Both the position numbers and the translations under genes were made by a program. A stretch of DNA of 48,503 nt from Chromatiales bacterium. Lineage in GTDB: Bacteria > Pseudomonadota > Gammaproteobacteria > Chromatiales > Chromatiaceae. This document shows, piece by piece, positions 1 to 9,440 of the stretch. Under the pieces are notes generated by a model that saw only the letters and a list, made by a program, of their open reading frames with translations, ran no database searches and had not been told where the DNA came from. Positions within the stretch are counted from its first letter, which is position 1; every line of letters begins with the position of its first letter. The stretch covers positions 1 to 48,503 of the forward strand of contig JANQRK010000056.1 of the NCBI GenBank assembly GCA_028284585.1, read 5' to 3'.

Positions 1-154
1 GCAATACAGTGTCATGGTCGCTTCCTCTTGTCGGTGCTCCGTTACGTTTGCACTGAAACGGATACCACCTGCTTGGGGAGGCGGCTAGAGGATTATCAGT
101 ACCCTTTACTAAGCCACCATCAAAAAACACAGCGATGCGGAAAAGGAGTTCCCG

Positions 155-868
155 ATGCCCAGAAAGCCACGCTTTTATCTGCCCGGTGTCCCCGTGCATG
201 TGGTGCAACGTGGTAATGACCGACAGGCGGTGTTCTTTGCCGACGAAGATTACCTTGCCTATCTTTCATGGCTGCGCGAAGGCGCCGGTCGGCATGGTTG
301 TCTGATCCATGCCTATGTGCTGATGACGAACCACGTGCATCTGCTGTTGACACCGCAAAGTCGCGATTCGATCAGCCGCACGGTGCAGTTCCTTGGACGA
401 AAGTATGTTGGTTACGTCAATCACCAGTACCGGCGCAGCGGTACACTATGGGAAGGCCGCCACAAAGGCTCGTTGATCGACTCGTCCGCCTACGCGCTCG
501 CTTGTTCACGTTATATTGAGCTCAATCCGGTGCGTGCCGGCATGGTTGATGCGCCTTCGGACTATCGCTGGTCGAGCTATCGCGCGAATGCGTTCGGTGT
601 GGTCGGCCAGTGGCTGATGCCGACGCGCGAGTACATGGCATTGGGAAACGACGACCAGCAAAGACGCCATCGCTACCGCGAGCTGTTTCGCAGCAGCCTC
701 GAACCGGAGCAGGTGCACGCGATAAGAAGCTGCGTGCAGACTGGCACCCCCTTGGGAAGCGAGCGTTTCCGTGCCCAAATTGAGCAGATGACCGGACGCC
801 GGGTAGGTCAGAGTCGACGAGGGAGGCCGAGAACCAGGCCGGCAGCACAAGATGGAAAAGGGTGCTGA
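155..868 (+). CDS. REP-associated tyrosine transposase (RayT/IS200-like, Y1_Tnp)
   Basis: This 237-residue protein belongs to the Y1 HUH transposase superfamily, in the subgroup linked to REP palindromes (RAYT), which nicks single-stranded DNA at hairpins. The N-terminus has the family pattern PRKPRFYLPG...HVVQRGNDR. The metal-binding HUH motif is HVH in TNHVHLLLT near residue 60. The conserved segment YIELNPVRAGMV followed by YRWSSY lies near residues 115-140. An AAAGGAG ribosome site just upstream supports the ATG at 155. No flanking insertion-sequence ends are visible, as expected for a domesticated single-copy RAYT. The stop codon lies inside a small palindrome that could be a terminator or a REP-like unit. 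The family call is firm; whether it mobilises REP elements here is unknown. Confidence 0.93.
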   Translation: MPRKPRFYLPGVPVHVVQRGNDRQAVFFADEDYLAYLSWLREGAGRHGCLIHAYVLMTNHVHLLLTPQSRDSISRTVQFLGRKYVGYVNHQYRRSGTLWEGRHKGSLIDSSAYALACSRYIELNPVRAGMVDAPSDYRWSSYRANAFGVVGQWLMPTREYMALGNDDQQRRHRYRELFRSSLEPEQVHAIRSCVQTGTPLGSERFRAQIEQMTGRRVGQSRRGRPRTRPAAQDGKGC

Positions 869-876
869 CCCCTTTT
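856..876 (+). terminator. Palindrome at the end of the RAYT gene
   Basis: AAAAGGG and CCCCTTTT flank a six-base loop that includes the transposase stop codon. It could be a weak terminator or a REP-like site recognised by the adjacent enzyme. I see no second nearby copy. Confidence 0.35.
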
Positions 877-904
877 GGAAGCGTTCGCTGTTTGCAAAGG
901 CGAT

Positions 905-1888
905 TCATACTCCGCGCCTTTGGGTCGAGTGATTCAGTTCGCCCAACCATTCCGCGACCCGTTGCTCCGCGTAGTACGCGATGCGGCCCAATCCGCGGCC
1001 GCCGATGAAGCCCACATGCCCACCGGCATTGGGCAACTCCAACCAGACATTGTCTGGTAGCTCTTCGGATCGTGGTGGTGTTTCAGGTGACATGAAGGGG
1101 TCGTCGCGTGCATGCAGGATTAAGGTAGGCACCCGAATCCGCGGGATGAACTGACGGCTGCTGCAACGTGCGTAGTAGTCGTCGACACCGGCGAATCCGT
1201 GCAATGCGGCGGTTACCTGGTCGTCGAACAACCTGAAGGTATCGAGGCGCGCTACGTCTACTTCGAGCGGTGATGGGATATGGGCGAACTTTTCGCGATA
1301 GGAACGCCGCAAGCGACGCACCAGGTGGGCCTGGTAAAGACGCGACAGGCCACGTTCCAAGCGATCGGCGGCTTGATCCAAGCGGAAGGGTACCGAGATC
1401 GCGACCGCGCGGCGCAGCGGTGAGGCCGCGCCCTGCTCACCGAGCCATTTGAGTAGCACATTGCCGCCGAGCGATACGCCGACTGCACCCACCGGCGGGT
1501 AACCGGTCTGCTGGGTGATCCATTGCAGCAGGTACTCGGGGTCATCGGTCTTGCCGCTGTGGTAGCTGATCGGCAGGCGGTTGGGCCCGCGCCCGCAGCC
1601 GCGGAAATGCATCAAGCAGACGCGAAAACCACGTTCGTTCAGACAGCGCATGACCCCGCGCGCATAGTGCGAGTCTAAGCCGCCCTCCAGGCCGTGAAAG
1701 AACAGCACAATGGGGGCATCGGTCGGCCCCGACCAGGCCAGATCGAGGAAATCGCCATCCGCTAGCTCCAGGCGCTGCCAGTCGATACGCAGTTCGACAC
1801 GGCGGCGGAACAGCGCGGGCCATAGGGTCTGGGCGTGGGCGCTGCGCAGCCACCAGGCAGGTTTGAAACGGCTTTCGATGAGCGGCAT
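905..1888 (-). CDS. yheT: Alpha/beta-fold hydrolase of the YheT family
   Basis: This 327-residue cytoplasmic alpha/beta hydrolase matches the YheT/ABHD1-3 family in length and signature. The N-terminus (SRFKPAWWLRSAHAQTLWP) is characteristic, followed by the oxyanion strand FFHGLEGG, the segment HFRGCGRGPNR, and the nucleophile elbow GVSLGGN, with its serine near residue 147. The later HARDDPF and GGHVGF segments supply the expected Asp and His. The physiological substrate of bacterial YheT is not established, but an esterase role is likely. The start codon is only 12 nt beyond the stop of the ABC exporter gene on the same strand, so the two are probably cotranscribed, with this gene second. 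Confidence 0.93.
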   Translation of the reverse strand: MPLIESRFKPAWWLRSAHAQTLWPALFRRRVELRIDWQRLELADGDFLDLAWSGPTDAPIVLFFHGLEGGLDSHYARGVMRCLNERGFRVCLMHFRGCGRGPNRLPISYHSGKTDDPEYLLQWITQQTGYPPVGAVGVSLGGNVLLKWLGEQGAASPLRRAVAISVPFRLDQAADRLERGLSRLYQAHLVRRLRRSYREKFAHIPSPLEVDVARLDTFRLFDDQVTAALHGFAGVDDYYARCSSRQFIPRIRVPTLILHARDDPFMSPETPPRSEELPDNVWLELPNAGGHVGFIGGRGLGRIAYYAEQRVAEWLGELNHSTQRRGV

Positions 1889-1900
1889 ACCGTTCCCGTT

Positions 1901-3715
1901 TCAGGACTCGGCATGCCGGTACAGGCTTGCGTATAGACCGTCGTTGCGCAGCAAGTCCTCATGACTGCCTTCCTCGACGATGCGGCCGCTCTCGAACACC
2001 AGCGCCCGATCGGCCTGGCGCACCGCACTCAGGCGATGCGCGACGATCAATGTGGTTCGATGCTGTAAGAACTCGCGCAGTGCGGTGTGCAGATTCTGTT
2101 CCGTGGTGGTGTCCAGCGCCGAGGTCGCCTCATCGAGGATGACGATCTTGGGATCGCTCAGCACCATGCGCGCGACCGCAAGGCGTTGGCGCTGACCGCC
2201 CGACAGGCGGATGCCGTCGCGACCGACTCGGGTCTCTAATGCATCCGGCAGCTCGCGAACCACATCGGCCAGTTGCGCAACCGTCAGTGCGTCCCACAGG
2301 CGTTGATCGGCGATCGGCCGGCCCAAGGTCAGGTTGTTGCGCACGCTATCGTTAAACAAGGCTGGGTGTTGCAGTACGGTTGCGACATTGTCGCGCACGA
2401 TGTCGAGACCGATCTGTGTCACCGGCACATCGTCGAAATACACCTGGCCCTGTTCGGGCAAATACAGGCCGAGCAACACCTGCACCAGGGTGGTTTTGCC
2501 ACCGCCGCTGGCCCCGACCAGCGCGACCTTTTCGCCAGCACGCACCCGCAGGTTGAGGTCTTTCAGCACCGGTGGGCCGTCACCGTAGCGAAACCTTACC
2601 CCTTCGACGCGGATGCCGGTCGTCGGCGCGTCCCGAAATGGGTCTTGAGTATTGGGATAGCGCGGCTCCAGGCCGACGTCCATCAGTCGGTTGATACGTG
2701 ACAGGGCGGCTTTGGCCGCGAGGTAGGCGTACTGGATGTTCAAGACTTCCTGGACCGGCGCCATCATGAACCACAGGTAGGCATAGACCGCCAGCATCTC
2801 ACCGATGGTCAAGTCGGAGAACAACACCATGAACATCGACAGGGCGCGAAAGATGTCGAAGCCGAACAGGAACACCATGAACGACAGACGGTTGGCCGCG
2901 TCACTCTTCCAGGTAAAGGTCGCCGAGTTATCGCGAATGTGTCCGGCGGCATCGATTACCCGCTGCACATAGTGGCGCTCACGGTTGCTGGCGCGGATCT
3001 GCTGGATGGCGTCGAGGGTCTCGGCAAGGGATTCCTGGAACACCTGATAGGCGCTGTTTTCGCGCGCCTTGAGTCGCTTGACGCGCCGCCCGAACACCGT
3101 GGTCAGATAGATCACCACCGGATTGAGCAACAGGATGAACAGGGCCAGTTGCCAGTGCAGCCACAGCAACACGATGGCGGTACCGAGGATGCTCAACACG
3201 GCGACGATGAACTTGCTGGTCGATTGGCTGACGAATTGGTCGATGGCATCCAGGTCGGTTACCAGATGCGAGGCGACGGTACTGCTGCCGAGCGTTTCGT
3301 ATTCGGCCATCGAAAAGCGTTCGAGTCGTTGGAGTAGGGCGCGGCGGATGTTGTAGATCACCTGCTTGGAGATGATGGTGAATTCGCGGGTCTGCCAGAC
3401 ATTGAAGATCAGCGTCAGTACGCGTAGCACCAGGGTCAGTGCCAGCACCGCCGAGATGTACAACACGGGTCCGTGCCAAGCGGCGGGGAACAGTTCGTTC
3501 ATGAAGGCGACTGCGGTGCTCGGTTGTTCGAGCAGCACCTCATCGACCATCAGGGGTATCAGCAAGGGTATCGGGACCGCGGCCAGTGCGCCCAAGATGG
3601 CGATCAGGTTGGCGGTGATCAACTCGCGGCGGTGCCGCGTGATCATTTGGATAACTTCTGGCCAGGTGTAGACTGCGGAACGCGGGGTAGGCATGGTTTG
3701 TGGGCTGCGCGGCAT
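1901..3715 (-). CDS. ABC-type exporter, fused transmembrane and ATPase domains
   Basis: This is a 604-residue half-transporter of the MsbA/LmrA/peptide exporter type that would work as a homodimer in the inner membrane. Residues from about 25 to 320 form the six-helix ABC membrane domain. The nucleotide-binding domain follows with Walker A GASGGGKTT, Q-loop, ABC signature LSGGQRQRLA, Walker B IVILDEATSALD and the H-loop IVAHRLS. The substrate cannot be read from sequence; lipid, peptide or drug are all possible. There is no peptidase C39 domain. A second in-frame ATG seven codons downstream is an alternative start, and neither has a clear ribosome site. The gene is divergent from the M23 peptidase gene and immediately upstream of the yheT-like gene. 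Confidence 0.92.
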   Translation of the reverse strand: MPRSPQTMPTPRSAVYTWPEVIQMITRHRRELITANLIAILGALAAVPIPLLIPLMVDEVLLEQPSTAVAFMNELFPAAWHGPVLYISAVLALTLVLRVLTLIFNVWQTREFTIISKQVIYNIRRALLQRLERFSMAEYETLGSSTVASHLVTDLDAIDQFVSQSTSKFIVAVLSILGTAIVLLWLHWQLALFILLLNPVVIYLTTVFGRRVKRLKARENSAYQVFQESLAETLDAIQQIRASNRERHYVQRVIDAAGHIRDNSATFTWKSDAANRLSFMVFLFGFDIFRALSMFMVLFSDLTIGEMLAVYAYLWFMMAPVQEVLNIQYAYLAAKAALSRINRLMDVGLEPRYPNTQDPFRDAPTTGIRVEGVRFRYGDGPPVLKDLNLRVRAGEKVALVGASGGGKTTLVQVLLGLYLPEQGQVYFDDVPVTQIGLDIVRDNVATVLQHPALFNDSVRNNLTLGRPIADQRLWDALTVAQLADVVRELPDALETRVGRDGIRLSGGQRQRLAVARMVLSDPKIVILDEATSALDTTTEQNLHTALREFLQHRTTLIVAHRLSAVRQADRALVFESGRIVEEGSHEDLLRNDGLYASLYRHAES

Positions 3716-3785
3716 CGGCGCAGTCTACCAAAGCGCTGGCCGAGACCGTCTTGATTTGGGCTTATCGACCCAAGGAGAAAGTCAC

Positions 3786-4646
3786 TTGTTGCATCTGAGA
3801 GGGTGTCTGCTAGTCGTACTGATGGTTTTGGCCTGCGCTGCCGCGGCGGAGACGCCGCCTTATACCTTGTCGGGCAGCATCGTCCAGGGCGGGATAGTGT
3901 TCGGGAAGACACTGCCGGGCAGTCGGGTCTACCAGGACGGCCAGGCACTGCGGGTGAGCGATGCCGGGGATTTCCTTCTTGGCTTCACCCGTGATGCGCC
4001 GGCCAGTTCGCAGTTTCGAATCCGCTTGCCGGACGGGCGACAGATCGACGAGACGCTCGAGGTCAAATCCCGCGAGTACCAGATCCAGCGCATCGACGGG
4101 CTGCCGCAGCAGAAGGTCACGCCACACGGCCCTGGGGTCCTGACGCGTATCCGGCGTGAAGGCGCGGTGGTTAGCAAGGCGCGGCGCCGTAATGACGACC
4201 GCCAAGACTTCCTCGCCGGTTTCATCTGGCCGGCGAAGGGCCCCATCACCGGCGTTTATGGGAGCCAACGGATCCTCAATGGCCAGCCGCGACGACCGCA
4301 TTTTGGCGTCGATGTGGCTGCACCGGTCGGCACCCCAGTGCGCGCCCCGGCTGCCGGCATAGTCACGCTGGCCGAGCCGGACCTGTTCTTCTCCGGCGGG
4401 ACCCTGATCATCGATCATGGCCACCGGCTGACGTCGAGCTTTCTCCATCTGCACAAGCTGCATGTTGCGGTCGGTGATCGCGTAGAGCAGGGTGAATTGA
4501 TTGCCGAGGTCGGTGCGACCGGTCGTGTTACCGGCGCTCATCTCGACTGGCGGATGAATCTGCGCGATCGCCGGGTCGATCCACAGTTCTTGGTTCCGCC
4601 GATGCCAGATGTGCACAGGATTTCGTCGTCGCCGGGAAAGCCTTAG
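3786..4646 (+). CDS. Secreted M23 (LytM) family metallopeptidase
   Basis: This is a periplasmic zinc endopeptidase of the LytM/M23 family, likely acting on peptidoglycan cross-links. I chose the TTG at 3786 because AAGGAG lies nine bases upstream and translation then begins directly with a signal peptide (LLHLRGCLLVVLMVLACAAAA, ending near residue 22). The upstream in-frame ATG at 3693 would place 31 non-secretory residues before it and lies in the divergent promoter region. The C-terminal half carries the metal ligands: HFGVD (HxxxD), then HLHKLH and the GAHLDWRM segment with the final HxD. The N-terminal half is a beta-rich domain ahead of the peptidase, as in other short gammaproteobacterial M23 proteins. 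The predicted length is 286 residues. Confidence 0.9.
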   Translation: MLHLRGCLLVVLMVLACAAAAETPPYTLSGSIVQGGIVFGKTLPGSRVYQDGQALRVSDAGDFLLGFTRDAPASSQFRIRLPDGRQIDETLEVKSREYQIQRIDGLPQQKVTPHGPGVLTRIRREGAVVSKARRRNDDRQDFLAGFIWPAKGPITGVYGSQRILNGQPRRPHFGVDVAAPVGTPVRAPAAGIVTLAEPDLFFSGGTLIIDHGHRLTSSFLHLHKLHVAVGDRVEQGELIAEVGATGRVTGAHLDWRMNLRDRRVDPQFLVPPMPDVHRISSSPGKP

Positions 4647-4695
4647 CTTTCTGATATAGTCGGCGCGTCTTAGATCGAATGGGAAGTACGCAAGC

Positions 4696-6036
4696 ATGAA
4701 GCGAATCGCGTTGGTGCTTTGCCTGACGCTGACCTCGGGCAGTACCTTGGCCGACGACTTGTTGCAGGTATACGAAATGGCAAGTGCCAATGATCCGGGA
4801 TTGCGCGCCGCGCGCGCGACGCGGGACGCAGGTCTCGAGGCGAAAGCGATCGCGCGGGGTCGGTTATTGCCGCTGGCCAGCTTGGTTGGCGATGCCACCT
4901 ACAACTATCGTGACTTCAAGGGTTCCGGGACATCGACTTCCACCTTTGATGACTTCTCGTTCGGGGGAGTGGAAGACGAGGACTTCGCCAGCGGGAACAT
5001 CGGCCTGCAGGTGACCCAGCCCATCTACCGTAAGGACCGCCTGGTCGAGAGCAGCCAAGCAGACGACCAGATCGCGCAGGCCTTGGTCGATTACGCAACG
5101 GCCGAACAGGACCTTATAGTGCGCGTCTCCCAGGCCTATTTCGACGTGCTGTCGGCCGAGGCGACCCTGGCGTTTACTGACGCCGACGTCAAGGCGATTG
5201 CCCGCCAACTCGACCAGGCACAGCAGCGCTTCGAAGTCGGCCTCATTGCGATAACCGATGTCAACGAGGCGCAGGCGCGTTACGACCAAGCGCGCGCCGA
5301 TGCGATCGTCGCCCAGAACGAGGTGGACGATGCCCTGGAGTCCCTAGCCGAGATCACCGGCGAGCCGGTCCGTGAGCTGACCGGGTTGCAGGCCGGTGCC
5401 GAGTTCAGCAGACCGGATCCCGACCGTCTCGATGATTGGACGCAGTTGGCGCTGGAGACCAACCCGGGCATTCTCTCCGCGCGCTATGACGTAGACATCG
5501 CCAAGAAAGAGATCCAGCGCCAGGAAGCGGGCAGTTCGCCGGCCTTGGACCTGGTGGGTTCGTATACTGTGTCACGGACCGATTCTCAAACAGGCACCGA
5601 TGTCAACGACGCCAGGGTCGGCCTGCAGCTCAACTTCCCATTTTACACCGGGGGTGGCGTAAGCGCGGCCACGCGCCAAGCCCGCTTCCAGTACGAAGCT
5701 GCCCAAGAGGTCTTGGAGCAGCGCCGACGCGCGATTCAGACCCAGGTGCGCAATGCCTACCGGGGGGTCTTGGCCAGTATCAGCCGGGTCAAGGCGCTGG
5801 AGGCGACCGAGGTGTCGGCCAACAGCGCACTCGAGGCGACCGAGGCTGGCTTTGAAGTCGGCACACGTACCCTGGTCGACGTACTGAACAGCCAGCGAGA
5901 ACTGTTTCGTGCCAAACGCGATCTCGCCATATCCCGCTACGATTACATACTCAATATGCTGTCGCTACGACAGGCGGCGGGTACCCTGGACCAAGCGGAT
6001 GTCGAGAAGGCCAATGCCCAGCTGACCGCGAACTAG
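4696..6036 (+). CDS. tolC: TolC-family outer membrane efflux channel
   Basis: This 446-residue protein has a clear signal peptide (MKRIALVLCLTLTSGSTLA) and the duplicated outer-membrane efflux protein architecture of TolC. The mature N-terminus DDLLQVYEMASANDPGLRAARA is the classic opening of TolC proteins. Two repeats each contain a long helical region with NPG and a beta segment (NIGLQVTQPIYRKDR and RVGLQLNFPFYTGGG). It would form the trimeric outer-membrane exit duct shared by type I secretion systems and RND or MFS pumps. The gene starts 49 bases after the M23 gene, so they may share a transcript. No membrane-fusion or pump gene adjoins it, as is usual for a multi-partner TolC. Confidence 0.95.
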   Translation: MKRIALVLCLTLTSGSTLADDLLQVYEMASANDPGLRAARATRDAGLEAKAIARGRLLPLASLVGDATYNYRDFKGSGTSTSTFDDFSFGGVEDEDFASGNIGLQVTQPIYRKDRLVESSQADDQIAQALVDYATAEQDLIVRVSQAYFDVLSAEATLAFTDADVKAIARQLDQAQQRFEVGLIAITDVNEAQARYDQARADAIVAQNEVDDALESLAEITGEPVRELTGLQAGAEFSRPDPDRLDDWTQLALETNPGILSARYDVDIAKKEIQRQEAGSSPALDLVGSYTVSRTDSQTGTDVNDARVGLQLNFPFYTGGGVSAATRQARFQYEAAQEVLEQRRRAIQTQVRNAYRGVLASISRVKALEATEVSANSALEATEAGFEVGTRTLVDVLNSQRELFRAKRDLAISRYDYILNMLSLRQAAGTLDQADVEKANAQLTAN

Positions 6037-6292
6037 CCGGTGGCCGATCGGCCAGCGTGCACAGCTTAATCTTAAGCCGGTCGCGCACCAAAGTAGTGTG
6101 TTGGTTCTGGTATTCGTCGCCTATAATCGCCGAGAACTCAGGAAACATCACGAGGAGCGAAAACGGGGGCAGCGTCACGGGTCGGGGCCGCTGCTATCGC
6201 GAGCTGAAACGGTGATGATGATAGCCAGCCAGGCAATTACATTTAGCCGATTGGTGTCGGGCAAACGCGATCGGGGATTGGGCGTGCGATCG

Positions 6293-7189
6293 ATGAACCG
6301 ATTGTGCCTGAGATACGCAGCGTTGCTGTGCTTGCTAACTGTGTTGCCTGGCTGTTCGGCGCCGAAGACACCGTTGGAAGTGACACAAGCCTTCTGGGAG
6401 GCAGTTGTCCAGGACGATGCCGAGGCCATCGCCAAGTATTCCACCCTGACCGATGCAAGCCAGTATGACCGCTTTGCGCGGGACTGGCGCAATATGCAAC
6501 CAGTCTGGGGACAAATCGTCATAACCGGTGATACAGCAAAGGTCGAGTCAACACTCACTCACGTGGCCAGCCCGGAACACGACGACAGGCGATTCTATAC
6601 CTATCTCATTAACCGAGGCGACGCATGGCAAGTCGACTTTGAGCGCACTGCCGATACCATTCGTGATAATCCCTTCACGCAGTTGATTAGTGCCTTGGAT
6701 CGGATCGGCGAGACGATCTCTGACGAATGGGCGGCATCTTCCGAGAAACTTGATGCGGAGATGGAACGTCTGAGTGAACAGTTCGAGCAATACGTGGACA
6801 CGATCGGTACGCAGGCATCAGAGAGTGTTCAGAGATTCAGCGAAGCACTTCGCCGCAGGCTTCATGGCTTGGCTGAGTCGGTCGAACGCGCCCTTAAGGA
6901 ACTGCAGCAGCAGCTTTCAAATGAGGACCGGCGTACATTGACCGAGGTTGCTAATGATCTGAGGGCGAGCGGCGACGCACTGGCCGAGCCGAGCGTGGTG
7001 GCGATGGCTGATGGTGGCAGGCAGATCGGCTTGGCACGTCAACGCCTGCAGGCGACGGACGACGAAGTCCTTGGCCGCTATAAGGAAACGTGGCGCGACT
7101 GGGGTAGGGTGCTCGAAGCGGATTTGCGCAGGCTGGTCGAGGAACTGGCAGGTCCTGTCGAGCGGCGGGAAGGCGCCATATCGTTGTGA
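6293..7189 (+). CDS. Predicted lipoprotein with helical C-terminal region
   Basis: I do not recognise this 298-residue protein beyond its export signal and general shape. The start was placed at the ATG at 6293 because it opens a lipoprotein signal, MNRLCLRYAALLCLLTVLPGC, whose lipobox cysteine is residue 21; upstream in-frame codons are basic and unlike coding sequence. Residues 30 to 120 resemble a small alpha/beta cystatin-like (DUF4878-type) domain, with TPLEVTQAFWEAVVQDD and a later GDAWQVDFERT. Residues 140 to 295 are long amphipathic helices rich in Glu, Gln, Arg and Ala that could form a coiled coil. The likely location is the periplasmic face of a membrane. It follows tolC by about 255 bases with no sign of coupling. 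Confidence 0.75.
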   Translation: MNRLCLRYAALLCLLTVLPGCSAPKTPLEVTQAFWEAVVQDDAEAIAKYSTLTDASQYDRFARDWRNMQPVWGQIVITGDTAKVESTLTHVASPEHDDRRFYTYLINRGDAWQVDFERTADTIRDNPFTQLISALDRIGETISDEWAASSEKLDAEMERLSEQFEQYVDTIGTQASESVQRFSEALRRRLHGLAESVERALKELQQQLSNEDRRTLTEVANDLRASGDALAEPSVVAMADGGRQIGLARQRLQATDDEVLGRYKETWRDWGRVLEADLRRLVEELAGPVERREGAISL

Positions 7190-7391
7190 TGGCGGCGCGA
7201 AATGCCTTTAGCGTCATCCGTGACAGGGGAATGTCGCCAGCTGAGTCATAGTTGCTTGCAGTGCTGAGGCGCTCAGCTCGATTGCTGCATCGTCGTGAAT
7301 TCAGTGTCGGGTTTTTGGAGACTTGGATGTCCCAAACGCATCACGCGATCGAAGACTCACTTGGCGGCCGCCCAGGGCGTTCCGAGGGTGA

Positions 7392-7664
7392 CTAGGGCCT
7401 GTTCACACTGCGCGAGGCGCAGCGACGGCGGTCGTTTTTTTCGGCCAACGAGACCCTGCGAGCGTGATGTACTCACTGTACATGAGCGAGCAGCCACAAA
7501 GTTGGGCAGAAAAACGGCCCCGTCCCTTCGGGTTGCGCCCCAAAACGCGCCATGCGGCGTTGCTCGTCGTTCATTTAGGCTCACTAAACCTCTCTCCTCG
7601 CGCCTTGCCTGACAGGTTTTTGGGGCAGCAACGCCGCGCCTCGCGTAGCGTGAACAGGCCCTAG
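7392..7664. repeat. MITE-like element with 29-bp inverted ends
   Basis: The element begins with CTAGGGCCTGTTCAC and ends with GTGAACAGGCCCTAG. The 29-bp terminal inverted repeats differ at only two positions. It encodes no transposase and its short open frames look spurious. The outermost CTAG at each end may be part of the repeat or a target duplication. I recall similar short elements with GAACAGGCCCT ends scattered in gammaproteobacterial genomes, but a search would be needed to name it. Confidence 0.75.
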
Positions 7665-7692
7665 TGCTGCCGTAGCTGGATCGGTGCCACCT

Positions 7693-9100
7693 TCATGCTC
7701 CATAGCGAGCCCTCGTCCTATGAGTGAGCACCGCGGCCCATTCTAGAGCTGCCCCCGCGTAGAGGGCGAGCACTGGCAAGAGCGGCAGGGCGAAGCGTAC
7801 CTTCACCGGCACAGCGAAGAGCGCCACTGCGAATAGAGCCGTGAAGAGCCCCAGGAAGGTCCAGGCCGCGTCCCGCCGCAGGGTCAGGCCCCAGCCGACC
7901 CCGCCGAGGGCCAGCAGTAGGTACCAGGAAAATCGACCCGGCAGTCGGAAGGCGTCCAGCCACTTCGGAGGCTCCTCGCCCCAGCGCCGCTGCAGGTTGA
8001 GGGAAGTTTCCAGGCTCGAGGGCTGCTCGAAGGCCAGGTCGGAGAGCTTTCTGAGCTGTGCGCCGACCACGGACGGAAGCCCGACCTCATCTAGGTGCGC
8101 CAACGTGCGTTGGCGCGCCAGCTCCTCGCGCCCGACGAAGCCAGGTGCAGCGCCCCAATAGCGCTGGTTGATCGTGCCGTAGTCGCGTGGATGCTGCGCT
8201 ACCAACCCTAGCTCCAGGTTCCACCAGTCGTTGGCAGCTAGCCGCCAGCCGTGTCCCGCGTTCGCGTTCACCGCGAGCTGCGGTAGCAGCAGGACACCAA
8301 AAGGCACAAGGTAGGCGAGCAGCGGCAGCAGGGCGCGCTGCCAGCGCCCCCGTGTGGCCTGGTCCGCGCTCCGCCGCCAGCCGAGCCAGTGTGCCGACGA
8401 TAAGCGGGAGGAAGGGAATCAGCACGCCTTTGGTGAAAAGCGCGCAAGCGGTGGCGGTGCCGGCGAGTGCCAACCAAGCTGCCTGACGGCCCCGGAGCCA
8501 GGCGACTAACCCAAGGAGCATCAGCGAGAAGAAAGTTGCGTGCAGGATCTTCGGCCACAGGGAATGCACGTGGAAGCCTAGCCACGGCGCGGACCCCAAG
8601 AGCGCAGCTGCCAGCCATGCGCTCCAGCGGGCGAGCCCCAGCCAGCGCCCAATCAGGACCACGAGCCCAAGGACTCCGGCCAGCAGGCCGACATTGAGGG
8701 GGGTAGTCCCACGGTGGAGTTTCGGCACGAACTGGGCTTAGACCCGCACGCAGAGAAGCGGCCGATGCTCGAAACCGAGCGTGCCCGGCAGGAGGCTCGT
8801 GTGCCCCTGCTGCGCGTCCTCCTGGGCCGGCAGGGCGTAGAGCCGCTCGTCACCCCAGAAGCGCGGCGGCGCATTGGCGAAGATCAGGAGATGTCCTAGA
8901 ACAACAAGGACCAGCAGAGCGGCTACTGCCGCGACGAAATGCCAGGATCGGGGTTGGTGCTTCAACACGCGTATCCCAACGTCTTCGCCCTCGCGTCGGG
9001 TCAGCTTGGGCACGGCGACAACGCCGATGGCGTAAAGCAAGAGTTGCCAAGTTAGCGTCGCCAAGACGTCGCTGCAAATCCGTGGACTCGCGAGATACAT
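7693..9100 (-). pseudogene. Broken membrane glycosyltransferase (GT39/ArnT-like)
   Basis: Three pieces in the same orientation together make a polytopic glycosyltransferase of the dolichyl-phosphate-mannose/ArnT type, which uses a polyprenyl-linked sugar at the inner membrane. The first piece ends after the acidic loop motif PPRFWGDERLY, where the family has its catalytic Asp-Glu. It is cut by an in-frame TAA at 8738-8740, after which the same frame continues AQFVPKLHRGTTPLN. A second lesion lies at the run of five C at 8347-8351: one base too many shifts the frame, and removing it would join HTG to RWQRALLPLLAYLVP. The last piece is the C-terminal membrane and soluble region. Two independent lesions suggest decay, although a sequencing error at the homopolymer is possible. 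The gene lies just 3' of the original tRNA-Asn end. Confidence 0.8.
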
Positions 9101-9193
9101 CCGCAGCTACGCGGCGGCGCTATCAATCGCGGTTTGTTTGGCCACGCAATGGCCGTTCTAGGAAAACAGCAGGCAGAGGGGCTGATCTAACAT

Positions 9194-9224
9194 CCGGGAT
9201 TTTCCCGGTTCCCAGTGATGGGAA
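9194..9224 (-). terminator. Two adjacent hairpins after the ancestral tRNA-Asn 3' end
   Basis: CCGGGATTTTCCCGG at 9194-9208 and TTCCCAGTGATGGGAA at 9209-9224 are consecutive perfect palindromes. Read on the minus strand they immediately follow the duplicated tRNA 3' end. This is what a tRNA terminator or processing hairpin would look like before the island inserted, so this side is probably the ancestral downstream flank. Confidence 0.5.
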
Positions 9225-9272
9225 TTGGCTCCCCCGGTTGGATTCGAACCAACGACCAACGGATTAACAGTC
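9224..9272 (-). repeat. Left attachment repeat (duplicated 3' part of tRNA-Asn)
   Basis: These 49 bases are identical to 29986-30034, the 3' part of the tRNA-Asn gene including the encoded CCA, T arm and anticodon stem. Identity stops at 9273. The copy has no 5' half, so it is not a tRNA gene but the attachment-site scar left by site-specific integration. Confidence 0.93.
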
Positions 9273-9440
9273 TGCGAACCCCCCTGTCCGAGGGTGTCCA
9301 GCGATGCCCGCCCGTGTCTAGGAATCCGTTTCGGTTCAATGATCTAGTGTCCTAAGTTATCCAGCGGCGTCCGAGCACTTTCAGTTGCAGAGGAGGGTTC
9401 AGCGGAGGGTTCGGAGCGTGCTTCGACTCATAGGAACGAA

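Noticed and set aside
3810..4898. Long open frame on the minus strand opposite the M23 peptidase gene
   Set aside because: It is antisense to a gene with a signal peptide and clear zinc ligands, and its own translation has no recognisable domain; it is a byproduct of high GC.
7295..7612. Open frames inside and beside the MITE-like element
   Set aside because: They are derived from the repeat itself and match no protein family; such frames are often wrongly annotated in this kind of element.
9224..9300. Second tRNA-Asn gene at the left end
   Set aside because: Only the 3' 49 bases are present; the acceptor 5' strand and D arm are absent, so it is an attachment scar.
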